Made by a program: the position numbers and the translations under genes. This document shows, piece by piece, positions 12,425 to 23,204 of a stretch of 64,000 nucleotides of DNA; within the stretch, counting starts at the first letter, position 1, and every line of letters begins with the position of its first letter. The DNA comes from Acanthochlamys bracteata (Eukaryota > Streptophyta > Magnoliopsida > Pandanales > Velloziaceae). The stretch lies in assembly GCA_019914995.1 (NCBI GenBank), contig CM034128.1:3536501-3600500 (forward strand), given 5' to 3'. Under the pieces are notes generated by a model. The model saw only the letters and a program-made list of their open reading frames with translations, was not told where the DNA came from and made no database searches.

Positions 12425-12790
12425 CAAAAGGAACGACAACTCGTGTAATGTTATCAGTGCTTCCACGTACGGGCATAGCCTTCCTGAATTAGCTTTCTTG
12501 CAGATACTTCAGCATCTGATATAGATTTCTACAGCTTTCCAACAAGAGAAAGCATTTATCAGATCGTGCAACCACAGCCAATGAACAAGTTTGAATTAGC
12601 TAGTTAACTGTACATATCCATCCTTTCAGCATTCCACAGCTAACATGAGTTTAGGACGGAACGTTTAAACATCAAGCACAAGCACGATACTAAAACTCAC
12701 TTGGATCTCTGGGTCACTTAAGCTGCTTGTCACCAGAAGCACGGGAAACAGCAAGAACTCCTCCAACTCTAGCTCCGTGTTCCTAGGAAA
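12425..12790 (-). pseudogene. Protein phosphatase 2C remnant
   Basis: Two pieces on the minus strand match consecutive conserved parts of plant PP2C proteins. Near 12715-12785 the translation gives ARVGGVLAVSRASGDKQLK, matching the RVxGVLAVSRAFGDxxLK motif. It lies just after a TTTCCTAG/G acceptor-like site. Near 12425-12530 it gives DAEVSARKLIQEGYAR, then after a frame change a TDNITRVVV-like end, matching the C-terminal SADNITxVVV motif. The segment carrying the LASDGLWDV motif is missing and a stop lies inside. PP2C enzymes remove phosphate from Ser/Thr using two bound metal ions. This fragment cannot be active. Its spacing suggests an old intron-bearing gene rather than a processed copy. 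Confidence 0.68.
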
Positions 12791-14590
12791 GACAATCATA
12801 ATCCAGCTAATTTGCTAAATAAGGTTTAGTCGAGATTTAGAAGTATGAACTAAATGCCAGTGCCACAAATTAGTAATAAATAAAACCATAGCAGCACAAT
12901 TTATGGTAGAAGAATTATAAAAAATATAGAAATTCTTTTTTATGAGCGTAATCAATCGTTTGACTAATATAAAGATCCTTTATGGTGTATGTAAGAAAAT
13001 CCAAAATAATAATAAATTTACTCTCACAAAAACTATTGATATAAATAAGATTGAAAATAATGCGCAGAACATATAAGACAAATGATAAAACAAGAGTATC
13101 TAAAATAATACATTCAGATTTAGTAATGATTAACTGAGAACTATAGAATAAGTATAGGAATGATAATATGATGGTAAAGATATATAATGTAAGTTAATAA
13201 AGAATGAGTCAAAGTCATATTATGAGAAGCACATGCCATTGATAGTGCACTATCACTTCGTCAAATCTCTTTTAATTTTACAAATATCCAGCATCGTCGT
13301 ATTCAGTTAGAATTACAGCTTCACGACAGTCTGTATTTATAAATATCATCTCAAATTTATTGATAAATAATATGACACTATATTTTTTTAACATAATTAA
13401 TATTGAACATCTCAAACGGCAATTTCAAGCGATAAAACTCAAGTTACTCCAAGAGCAGACCGAACTTAAAAGAAATCTTTTATCAGCTTTTAGTCCTTAT
13501 ACAAATAACTTTGGTTAAATTTGAGCTTGAAGAGTTCAAATTTATTTTTAATAAACTATTCCAAATTACTGGAAGCGAAAGGATGGAGTTTATTGTGCAG
13601 GTCTTTCCAACACAGGTATCCATTGGTGCTCAAAGCCTCAAACCATTTGCTGATGATATAAAAATAATTATTAACTCGATACAGTGATCGAATTTAAAAA
13701 CTGGTAATCAGCTATTCAGCCTGTCGATTTTTCAGTAATTTATACTTTTTAATATATAGTGCCATATTAGCAATAACTCCATGAGTGATGCGGGATAATA
13801 AATATCACTAACTCAAAAATATTTTCTAAATACTATTTTTCTTTTTAACTACTGTAAACATGATCATCAAAATATTTCTTATTTATCTATTTATTAATTT
13901 TTGGGCTATTTAGTTAATGATAGTACCCTTCTACATTGATTCATACATTATATAGCATTTAATCATAAAATGCATAAAATTTGAAAACCCTAGTATTTTT
14001 CTAATAAAATATAAAAATTAAATTTTTTTTGATAAAAATTAGTTCGAATAATTCCATTTTAGTAAGTCATTTTTAATCAAGAAAAACACTCTTATTCTGA
14101 ACGAACCACAGTCGTCTTTTTTTAAAATTAGTTTAAAATTAATTCAAAAATAAAAATATGTAATTAATATATTAAATTTGTATTGATAGTAAGTTTTAAA
14201 ATTACATTTTTAAAATATAAAATTTGTATAGATAAAATTTATTTTTAATTTTTATTTATTTTATATTAAAAATAAATTTGAAAATAGTGAAGTTTGGATG
14301 GCAAGTAAATGCGCCTGTAGCTTGCCAGTGGTGTTAATTTGTTAGTCAAGTGTAGATAAGAAAAGATTTGACGTAAGATACATTCCAAATATTTCTGTAC
14401 TCAAAGAAAAAAAAAACAGAGAACACAAAGCGGAATATTGCAAAAATTTTAAAGAAGATACATATAAATAAACGAGAAAATTTTTTTTCCATGGGATTAA
14501 TTTCAAGTTTGTTAAATACATCGGGCGGCGAATTTAAATACACCATCTGCTCATAATTTTCAGAACATTTAATTGGTCTCTTTTTTGGCT
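12791..14590. other. AT-rich intergenic spacer
   Basis: No gene or RNA was recognised. The stretch is AT-rich with no frame of interest. The tract around 13970-14290 is especially AT-rich and repeat-like but does not clearly match the dispersed family noted elsewhere. Confidence 0.4.
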
Positions 14591-14594
14591 GTCT

Positions 14595-15270
14595 TCACCA
14601 TTTCCAGAAAACATTTGATCCACACTTGTACTTGTCTTTGCCTTCGCACTCGATATCCATATCCTCAGACAGGAATGGAACTTTCTGCATTTGTTATTAT
14701 TCCAATGAATTAGTATATATGTTTGCTTGATTCAAGTTCATGTATGAAAAAGAATGAAAACTTGTTTTAACTTCACAAAACCTTTTGCTTTGCCAAGTCT
14801 TGGCATCCGGTGAAGTTCTCAGGGAACTTGCAGGTTCCGAACTCCACGGTGTATGCACGGGCAAAGTTCGCCCCGCTTGTTGCCAGCCTTTTCTTGTCAT
14901 TCAGCTCCTGCTCGGACAACATCTTTTTAGTTACCCAGAAAATAATTATTATTACCCCAAAATAATGCATGATGCACACCTTGTTAGCCTTGCTCCTCTC
15001 AAGATATTCGTCAAAGACTCCAGCGTTGGCCGATGATGCTGTAGCGGTGGCTGCAAACACTGCTGCTGCCAGACCAAGGACTGCTGCACGTCTGCCTTCG
15101 GTTGCTCTTACTTCCTTCTGCTCAGAAACTTGAGCACGGATGGTAGGCATCTTGGTCTGAGCTGCTGGTGCAGCTGCTGGAACATTTGCTGCAGCAAGCT
15201 TCAGGCCGGACTCCGACGCGCCAGAGATCACGTAGTTGCAAGCCAACACACTAGAGTTCACTGCTGCCAT
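14595..15270 (-). CDS. PSAN: Photosystem I reaction centre subunit N, chloroplast precursor
   Basis: PsaN is a small peripheral PSI subunit on the lumen side that helps dock plastocyanin. Three exons (14980-15270, 14782-14907, 14595-14684) encode 168 residues. The start MAAVNSSVLACNYVISGA matches PsaN precursors. Residues 1-83 form a bipartite transit peptide with a twin arginine (60-61), a hydrophobic core and an ANA site before GVFDEYLERSK. Twin-arginine transport of PsaN is established. The mature part contains ELNDKKRLATSGANFARAY, FGTCKFPENFTGCQDLAKQK and the end KYKCGSNVFWKW, with the four family cysteines. Intron 1 (14908-14979) is only 72 bases, a multiple of three, and has no in-frame stop, so its retention would add 24 residues. 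The upstream region has a GATAAG box. Confidence 0.96.
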
Positions 15271-15383
15271 GTCTTTCTAAACAACTTGCTTTGCTGTTAG
15301 AGGAGAAAAAGATTGAACTCTGCTAGAAAGAGTGTGTGGCTTGTGTGGAGAGCTGTATATGGTTTGTATGCGGTTGGGGTTCA

Positions 15384-15390
15384 GATAAGG
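15384..15390 (+). promoter_or_regulatory. GATAAGG I-box in the psaN promoter
   Basis: A GATAAGG motif lies 114-120 bases upstream of the psaN start codon. A CCAAT sequence on the minus strand lies near 15405. I-boxes are common in light-regulated nuclear photosynthesis genes. The match is short, so the role is inferred from its position. Confidence 0.4.
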
Positions 15391-15639
15391 TGAGATTGCC
15401 TTGAGCTCATTGGGTGGTTTTCATCTTCTAACTTGGACCTACAACAATCTCGGGTTGTGGTGAGATTGTGTCCAGTAGGACCCTAGTATATCTGGAGACG
15501 AATCAACGACCGCCCATCAGTCTGTGTCTTAGATGGACTCAATATCAGTGGCTCAGATGAGATTCAAAGTCTACAGCAAGAAAAGAAAAAGACATTCCGA
15601 AACGAAGACCTCATAGCAGGTTTTTTACCTTTTACCAAG

Positions 15640-17230
15640 AAACATAATGTCTATGTCTATTTCTGGAGGTACTAGAGAAAATTTAGCGACTCCAAAGCCA
15701 GTAAGTCTTGACAGAAGCTTTGGGTTTAGCATGACGTGCTTCGAGCTCAAACCAGGACTCAGAGTCCAACCAATTTGTTGAACTCCTGGAGTGTTGCTAG
15801 CTTGTCTAGATGCTCCCTGGTGGTTCAGTTTCCTTCAGAACCGTGAAAATATCAATCAGAGCACGTGCAGATGCATAAAGAGCTGTTAAAGGGTGACAAT
15901 AAAGATGGAAACCCATAGGTTTAAGCTCTTCTGGTGTATGCAAATGTGTAGCCCCTCCTTCGAGCATGTTGCAGACTCTTTGTCAGCTGGCCGATCACTT
16001 TTAGCTCATTATCGTCCCTTGGGGCCTCCACAAAGCATGCATCTGCACCTGCCTGTAAGGCTGCAACGGGTTATGTTTTTCAGGAGTCAAGCAAGCCAAT
16101 AAAGAGTATATTCTGCAGCAGATAATGTACTTAAGATGGACAAATTGCAACTTCTAGCAAAAGCAATTCCCAAACATAGGATGAAGGAAGTAGTACCGGT
16201 GCTTAGCTAACCACGAAGCAGCTTTTCAATTTTCAATTTTATATTTTTTAATACATATTTTATAAATATTTAAAAAATTTATTTAAAAATTAAAAAATAT
16301 AAAAAAATTTTACGTAGTGAAATTTTTTATTATATATTATTATTATTTTTTAGAAATAAAAAAATAAAACTCGTTTCTTAAAAAAATAAAAATATTCTTA
16401 ATTATAAAAAAATTTCATTTCAAAAATATTGCTAAAAGCCTCCTTATTCTAATAGGGTAACTGCATATACAGATTAGCACGTGCAATAGCATCAGAGAGA
16501 CCTTTCTCTACTGACATTGCTCTTGCATCAGTTCGAGCAAAAAGGAAAAAGTCAGCATCACCAATGGTGTCTTGCGGATGCTATTTTAGCGGCATGCTCC
16601 TCAGCTGGAATCACTTACAAATTCCACAATCATACATCACTCTCCTTAGAGTTTTCATATGCTATAGGACTAGACTAGTTTAAGAAACTAATTTGCTAAC
16701 ATGCACCTAGCTATCCATGAAGTTTGCACTAACATGTGCATCACAACTTCTAAAGGTATACGTTTTGTATGCATCTCAAAGACAGGAAAATTAATATAGC
16801 CAGCAAACTCGTAAGCTAAGAACAAAATATTTTCTAATCAGGTAAAATTCTGCTAATTAACATATGTGGAACAATGTTAGAAACTGAAAACATTGAGCTG
16901 TTACCTGTTTTCCACGCATATGCCATTGGGCCCCCAAGTCAAATAGTATGCTTAATAGAATGAAAGAAGTAAAGCTATAAGGCGTGAAGGAATTATACCA
17001 CATTTCTTTGGCCATGCTTGATCCTGAATTATAATCAGAGAAACATCAGCAGTTAGTTCAAAATCTAAGGTGCTGATGCAAGCACCAGTAGTACTTCTAA
17101 TATGCTTCATACCATACAAGACATGCCCACTGAACCACAGTTGCATTACACATACCTTAAGAAAGCAACCAGCAACACCAGCTGCTATGAGATCTTGGAT
17201 AGTCCTTCCGACATTAAGAGCACTGCCACC
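15640..17230 (-). pseudogene. Carboxyvinyl-carboxyphosphonate phosphorylmutase-like (PEP mutase/ICL family) pseudogene
   Basis: Minus-strand pieces follow the order of the plant At1g21440-type protein. They are ALNVGRTIQDLIAAGVAGCF (about 17155-17225), QDQAWPKKCG (about 17000-17030), EEHAAKIASAR then GDADFFLFARTDARAMS (16450-16640), GADACFVEAPRDDNELK (about 15975-16060) and HPLTALYASARALIDIF then LATLQEFNKLVGL (15740-15890). Spacing between pieces fits lost introns. Several frame changes and stops separate or lie inside the pieces. The family makes or breaks P-C or C-C bonds in small acids; chloroplast targeting is usual. The segment carrying the N-terminal third was not found. An AT-rich repeat (16217-16442) has inserted between two exons. 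Confidence 0.8.
16217..16442 (+). repeat. AT-rich dispersed repeat, copy 2
   Basis: The tract starts GCAGCTTTTCAATTTTC and runs through TTTTATAAATATTTAAAAAA and AAATTTTACGTAGTGAAAT to AAAATTTCATTTCAAAAATA. The order of blocks matches copies at 1, 23833, 49664 and 62241. It interrupts the mutase-like pseudogene between two coding pieces, so the insertion may have been intronic. Confidence 0.65.
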
Positions 17231-18494
17231 TCAGTATCTATCAAATGATGCAAAAGGAGAAGAAAGTAACAAGGAACTCCATGCGGTGAGCCTTGAAAGA
17301 AAGAGTATTACCAATAATGCAAAAGCACCCAGTAGGATAACGATCTCTCTAACAATATGAACATAAAACTTTTTATAAACTTTTTCTTGGCAATAGAAGG
17401 TAGATCCCCATACAAATTGACGAGAGTCTCACCAGATGTGTCTTAATACACAGCTGGGTCAAGAGCATCACCTTAAAATTTTAACAGACCATTAATGGCA
17501 CTTCTCCTTTCTTCAAAATAGAACCCAACACCCACGAATAGCAAAGTAAGAACAGAACGAAAATATCAATGTAGTATCTGAATCATATGTATGTTTGAAA
17601 TATGAAAATATCTAAATCACCAGCCATAAGATGTGAAATTAACATAGAGACAAATAAATGATTGAATAAAAAAATTTGTAACTCCTTCCGAAATAATCGT
17701 TTCACTAGAAATCCATCATCCATATCTTAGCAATAACTGAAGAGATTGTAACAACGCTTGTGTGAAAGAGAGATATGCAAGGTTAAACAATGCATAATTC
17801 TCCTCGTCAGTCCATGCTCATGATAACAACATGATCACTTAGTCACTTGGTTATTTATCAAACTCACTCACTGAGACATTTCTTTTTCCAACAGTTTGCA
17901 AGGTTTTACTTCAAACTAACAACTAAAGACTGAGCAATATTTAAATATGACAATGCATAGGCGTCAGTGACCATGAAACATGCTTGATAAGACATAAATG
18001 ATAGCTCATTTCTCTGCAGAGTAACTGTAATAATTTAGTTGTACTCTTACGAATAGGAGAAAGCATACAATTTAGTTGTACTCAGCATCCGACAGTCCAC
18101 AATCATGATGTGCGTATATCATATTCCAATATATAATGCATGTAATCTCTACATGTCACATACTAACTCAAACTTTGAATATACCATGAATCACACATAT
18201 ATAACACCCATAACACCTAAATGGAGATTGCATAGCATCATATTACGAAAAGAATATACTAAATTTATCATGAGAAACAACAAAAAAGAGAACATTTTAC
18301 TAATTGAAAAAAAAACATTTTACTCAATAACCATTAGTCAAGAGAATCAAGCTGTAACATATAGTTGCTTACCCTCACACAAAACGTGGATGAACATCAG
18401 ACAATAACATCTAACGGACCGATGAGTTCAGATTTAGAAGCTCTGATACTATATTCGAAGTTCTAATACTTTGTTAATTGGCAGGTAATTAAAT
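17231..18494. other. Spacer with unrecognised short frames
   Basis: No recognisable gene was found. On the minus strand near 17385-17480 a short frame reads VYxDTSGETLVNLYGDLPSI (one stop). It may be a further pseudogene piece but was not identified. The 100-residue frame at 18105-18407 has no known features. Confidence 0.35.
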
Positions 18495-18910
18495 AGCAAT
18501 GGCAGCTTTAAATGCTATGGAAGAGATTAAAGCGGCCTACAGGAAGTTGTCGAAGAGTACAATTCAGATACAACAACCTTACCGTTGAAGACGGCCTTAT
18601 AAAAATTCATACAGCTACAAGAGGCATACAATATGCTATGCAACAAAGAAAGACACCACTTCTATGACTGGACGTAGCCCAGGAGGCGAAGAGCCATAGA
18701 GCTGCACAGATGCGGATGAAGCTTGACGACCCCTACAGGCAATATGTCAAAAACTAAGAATCGATGCCTGATATGGTTGACAAACTTTGCGGGAAGAATA
18801 AGAAACTCAACCACCAAGCGGTAACAATACTGACAAGAGAAATTACAATTATATTGATTTCGTTTTGCAGCATGAGCTATGCTTTAATATTTAAAGAACC
18901 ATATTGGTAA
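18495..18910 (+). pseudogene. NdhT-like (CRRJ, J-domain subunit of chloroplast NDH) pseudogene
   Basis: The plus strand carries AMEEIKAAYRKLSK, then in shifted frames a piece like LPLKTAxxKFIQLQEAYNML, then NKERHHFYDW, QMRMKLDDPYRQYVKN, a stop, SMPDMVDKLCGKNKKL and AVTILTREI. It ends with IFKEPYW and a stop at 18908-18910. This order and the membrane segment just before the KEPY end match NdhT, a J-like, membrane-anchored subunit of the chloroplast NDH complex that takes part in cyclic electron flow. Frame changes near 18560 and 18690 and the stop after YVKN show it is dead. The visible part is contiguous over 400 bases with no intron. The N-terminal part was not seen. Confidence 0.75.
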
Positions 18911-19339
18911 AAAGATCTTTACACTATTGAGCAGAGAGATGTATACAGCTATACCATTGAATAGAGATCAAATAAATTGTTGATTATGAACTCTTCGGGT
19001 ATCACCTGTAAAAGTATTGATGAGATGCTGAAAAAATAAAGTAGCAAACTACTCACATTTGTCTAACCATTTGACAGCTTTCAGACAGAAAGCAAACACA
19101 AATTGATGACTGAGCATCAACTAAGAGTCACCTGGATATTTCTGTTGTTGATGAATGACAAAAACCCTTAGTGTAGTCAGTGCAAGCTTTAGAGGTACGC
19201 CTTAAAGATTAAAAAATATAACAACAACGTGCAACCGGAAGAACTTCAACAGTTTTATACTGTCATTAAGGGAATCCATTTGTTATATACGCTACATCAG
19301 GTGCTATTTGAAAATTGCCAATATTGAATTAACGAATCT
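18911..19339. other. Spacer between NdhT-like and pyruvate kinase relics
   Basis: No gene was recognised. It may include the decayed remainder of the pyruvate kinase relic, but no motif could be read. Confidence 0.35.
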
Positions 19340-19695
19340 TGAGGTGAGACAGTAATTTGCAACTTCCAGTGCACATCTTATTCGTGTTCTTTGTAGCTGT
19401 CCTCAAATTATCAAGAGTTTCTTGATGGTAATCACCATTTAACCAGGAACATTCAAAAGCTTGCAACCTCTGTTTTCAAAAACCAAATATATATAACGTT
19501 CACATTAGCATAACATCTAATTCTAAATCTATCTTTAAGAAAAACTCCACTTCTAAATTCCAAGCTAGATTATAGGAAACGCAAACCTGACATTGCTGCT
19601 TTCAAACATTCCTCAATCACTTCAACCGTACAAGATTTTGGTCCAAGTGTACCAACAATTCTGGTCAGTGTTTGGAATGAACTCTGCAATTGCAT
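19340..19695 (-). pseudogene. Cytosolic-type pyruvate kinase, N-terminal exons, pseudogene
   Basis: On the minus strand 19590-19690 reads SSFQTLTRIVGTLGPKSCTV then EVIEECLKAAMS. This matches the N-terminal TKIVGTLGPKSRSVEVIE motif of plant cytosolic pyruvate kinase. Further along, 19350-19470 reads ECSWLNGDYHQETLDNLR then TATKNTNKMC, matching FSWGDxEYHQETLENLKxA. The two pieces are separated by a gap like an intron, and homology stops after MC. The enzyme converts PEP and ADP to pyruvate and ATP in glycolysis. Only the first tenth to fifth of the protein remains, without the active-site residues of the barrel. Confidence 0.78.
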
Positions 19696-19757
19696 AACAA
19701 ATATAAATAATCCCTCACACAGTTCATAAAATCAGAGCTTTCTACTCAATTTAGAAT

Positions 19758-19850
19758 GTTGATCCAGTTTCACATACATCAACCAATACGGGAACAAGTC
19801 CTATTAGTAAGCGTTGTGCTTGTCCTTGAAACCAACTGATGTAAATCTAT
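19758..19850 (-). pseudogene. Possible C-terminal pyruvate kinase fragment
   Basis: A minus-strand stretch reads SWFQGQAQRLLIGLVPVLVD. It resembles the C-terminal pyruvate kinase segment WSFxGAFxARQxLIxRGLxP. It lies upstream, on the same strand, of the N-terminal relic, which is the wrong order for one gene. It may come from a second tandem copy or a rearrangement. The resemblance is modest. Confidence 0.35.
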
Positions 19851-19869
19851 GCAAAATCATTAAAAACTT

Positions 19870-19985
19870 TCAAAAAAATCAATTAAAATTTTACCATATA
19901 AAATTGTTTTTATAATTTTTAAAATTTTAAATAAATTTTATAAAATATTATTAAAAAACTCAATACCAAACAGCTCCTCAACAGA
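19870..19985 (-). repeat. AT-rich dispersed repeat, partial copy 3 (reverse)
   Basis: Read on the minus strand, the tract begins GCTGTTTGGTATTGAG. It continues TTTTATAAAATTTATTTAAA and a TAAAATTTT block, the same order as the first half of the other copies. The second half is missing. Confidence 0.45.
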
Positions 19986-20311
19986 ACTTAATGTTTGCAA
20001 TAATGGACCGGATTAACATTATGTCGTGAAGTTGGTGCTCCCAATCCCATGGTAGCTATTTAACAACAAGGTGGCTGATTGTACAAACTATGAAGTCGAA
20101 CCAACATTGAAATTGTTGTTACATATAGTAACATAGTCATCAAGACCCATGGCGAATTGTATTGTATTGCTGGTAGTTCTTGTTTGTCTGTTTACAAAAT
20201 TCGCCTTGTGTAACTCTATTGCAGGTAGAATAATTTAATTAGTTTTTATGTATGCGTTCTCCTTGTCTAACTCTATTGAGTTAATAATAATGTCATTTCT
20301 ATGTGTGATCA

Positions 20312-22577
20312 TCATTGTAAAGGAATGGGTATATTGGCAAAGATACCATTGGTATCTATACCACCACCAGGCGTCGGATCATCAAGAAGAGCAACAAGTG
20401 CAGCAACAAGTCCGGCGTTGCCAGATATAGTCGGTTCAGTGTACTCAGGCCTTTGCCTATCATCCAAAAACTTGTCATGTATATCTGGTCCTGCAACCAT
20501 AGCTCCTGTAAGTACATTCGGGTTTGGGTTTTTCAAATCTCTCCATTTGTTGCCGTCTTTGCAGTTGTAGTACTTGCCATCCCGTGGAATTGATGCAGCT
20601 CTGTGGTGGACTTGCTTCGGGTAGTTTTTGCCAAAACCGACTACATAGCTCAGCTTCATTGGATTGTTTCCTAGTGTGTACGATATCTGTAGGTAGTAGA
20701 GCAAATGTACGTATTATTACATGTAAATACATACAATTAATGTTGCTTGATCATGACAGAAATTTTAAACTTATGCGTGCCTGTGATCGAGCGAAATCAT
20801 GCAAATCTTGAGTAGAGAAATACTGAGAGTCACAACTTGAGAATGAAATCTGAATTGAGTTGAGATAATCAGCGAAGAGTTTGCTTAGGAAAGCAGCAGT
20901 TGCAGAGAACTGGAGTGGTGGCCATGAACTCGTATCAGGTTTCACGAGTGTCAATCCACCTGATAAAAACTAAACCAGATATCAAGCTTTTCCAAAATAC
21001 GAAGACAAATCGATGGAGTGCTAAGTTTTGCTTGTTAATACCTGGGGTTACATTGAAAACTTTCGTTGCAGGCACTGGAGAGATATAAGAACACGCAAGC
21101 TTGCTTGCCATGTCTGAGCACAAACTAAGTGCCCCTTCATATGGAAATCCAGGATCATGGAGATACCGAAGCCTCGTTAACAAAACCTACATATCACATA
21201 AATGCATTAAATCAAACACCAGGTCATATCATATGATCACTATAGTAATGGGCATTTATAATTTTACGGCGTTCGCAGGAAGCTTGTTGTTCCAATAGAA
21301 AGCACCATAATCTAAAGGCAATTCTTCCTTAACCGCACTTGCGAAATTATTAGTAGCGTATTTCAAATACGAAGTGTTCCCTGTTGCAAAGAACAGCCAT
21401 GTTGCTCCCCATACTAACTCGTCTTTATAGCCTGTGGAGTTATAAAAATGTCTCGAATTTTTTCCACACTCAGTGTCAGATGTGTAAGTTTTCTGATCAT
21501 GTTTTCCCGAAATTATATGAAACAAGCCTTCAGAAACTTGAATCAGTTGTTGTGAGTAGTTCTGGTGGTCGTGATTTAAAACTAATGCAGCCGCTGACAT
21601 TGCTGCAATGATTTCTCCGGCGAGATCAGTTGCAGAACTAATACGGCAAGTAGACACTGGCCTATTGTAGCTCATATCTTCTGGTCTTTGCCAGCAACTG
21701 ATATCATCTTCCAAGCTAGAATTATGTTTCCCACTCCCAACCTGAAAATCGTAGCGTTGAAATTTATTTTTAAAAAAAGTTTCAGAATCGTAAAACTTTT
21801 TCTTGCCTGAGAATATAGAATTGGCTGTTGAGATGCTGAATTAGCAGTGACGTGAAGTTTAAGAAGATAATCAGTTCCCCATTTGATGATTGATTTTATG
21901 TGATCAAGCTGGTTAAGATTTTCATACTTGTGATGGTATTCCATGACTGACCAACTTAGCAAAGTGATAGTGTAAGCTGTTGTGAAGGTGAATTTGATGT
22001 TGTTGCCGGAATCATAAAATCCTCCGGCAAGACTAGCATTCAAGTTGTTCCAGTGACCGTCGCTCAGTCCTGAATCTCCCCGGAATTTCAACGGATTGTC
22101 TCTGAGTCGTCCTGCTGCAAAATCAATAATCAATTTCACCAATAGATTCAACGCAAAAAATGCAAAATTATTAGATATAGGAATGGTGTATGCTTGTGTA
22201 CATTTTTGTGCTTCGAAGAACAAGAGAGCATGTTCTAACGCGATTGCGAGATCATAAGAAGACCCTTCTTGGACATGTTCTCTATGCAGAACTGTCACCA
22301 GTAGAATTACAGCAATTGCAACAAGAAGTAATATACCACTAATACAAATGAACTTCTTGAGAAGGTATTTGTCTGTGATAGCGAGTTGGAACTCGTACGA
22401 TTTGGAATACTTCAACGGAGAGAAGTCACTTGTATTAGAAGAAGCCGGAATTAGGCCGTAGTCGATCTCAACTGAGCTCCATCTGCTGGAAGAAGGCATT
22501 AAACGACCGACACCGGCCACCGAATGAAGGTAAATGCCAGAACTCTCATCTCCTCGTCCTCTTCCTACTCCTCCCAT
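20312..22577 (-). CDS. Membrane-anchored GH9 endo-1,4-beta-glucanase, KORRIGAN-like, with altered catalytic motif
   Basis: KORRIGAN-type proteins are type II membrane enzymes that work with cellulose synthase. Six exons (22202-22577, 21807-22114, 21268-21741, 21042-21186, 20781-20959, 20312-20686) keep phase and give 618 residues, the normal size. There is a cytoplasmic N-tail, a membrane anchor at about 76-97, then the GH9 domain. Conserved pieces include [55 protein letters not shown] (520-523) and [19 protein letters not shown] with the acid Glu near 578. The DAGD motif reads DSGN (160-163). The second Asp, the general base in GH9, is Asn, so hydrolysis may be lost or weak. The proline-rich KOR C-terminus is absent. 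Introns 2 and 5 use GC donors. Intron 1 (87 bases) is stop-free and a multiple of three. Confidence 0.9.
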
Positions 22578-22723
22578 GATAGTGTTAGCAAGCTAGCTAG
22601 GAAGGTTATCAATGTAGAAAGCTACAGCAAATTAAATACAGAGGCAGTTCTCTGAGGATGGTTTGCTTCAGTTATGGGTAATAATGGTGTGGAACTAGAA
22701 TAAGGACAAGCAAAGAATGTGTG

Positions 22724-22735
22724 AATTTATATATA
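22724..22735 (-). promoter_or_regulatory. TATA box of the GH9 gene
   Basis: On the minus strand the sequence TATATATAAATT lies about 150 bases upstream of the GH9 start codon. It is a good TATA match. A start of transcription near 22700 would leave a leader of about 120 bases. Confidence 0.5.
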
Positions 22736-23204
22736 GGAAGTTATAACATAGTTTAGATTGTTCATGAGTTTTTCATGTTCAATGCTAGAAACTAGAGAAT
22801 AATTTGGAATTGGAATTTTGAAGAAAAAAACTAAATGAAAAATGATAAGAGACTTAATTTTTACATTTATGATCATGCATGGATTAGGCCAAATGCATTC
22901 ATCCGCGTCTAGATAATCCCTAACACTTTCAGTTTAATTTTATTGGGCTAAGACTTGGTCCATTAGTTCTTGTTCTTTCCGGCCTAATGATACAAATCAA
23001 TTAGAATTGTAGAGGGCTAGAATTAAACTGAAATTTGAAATATTAAATGCTAACAAGTGATTAACAAAACTCTTAAGCATCTAAGAACTAGGTAGGATAA
23101 AACTTTTCCATTTACACATACATAGAACTATAGAAGTCAATGAAAGAAAAGTCAACAAACGAAAAGACGGTGGCAATTTTCTACCCAAACAATTTATTAT
23201 ACAG

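Noticed and set aside
20524..20811. 95-residue plus-strand frame in the GH9 gene
   Set aside because: It is antisense to exon 6 and intron 5 of a well-supported gene.
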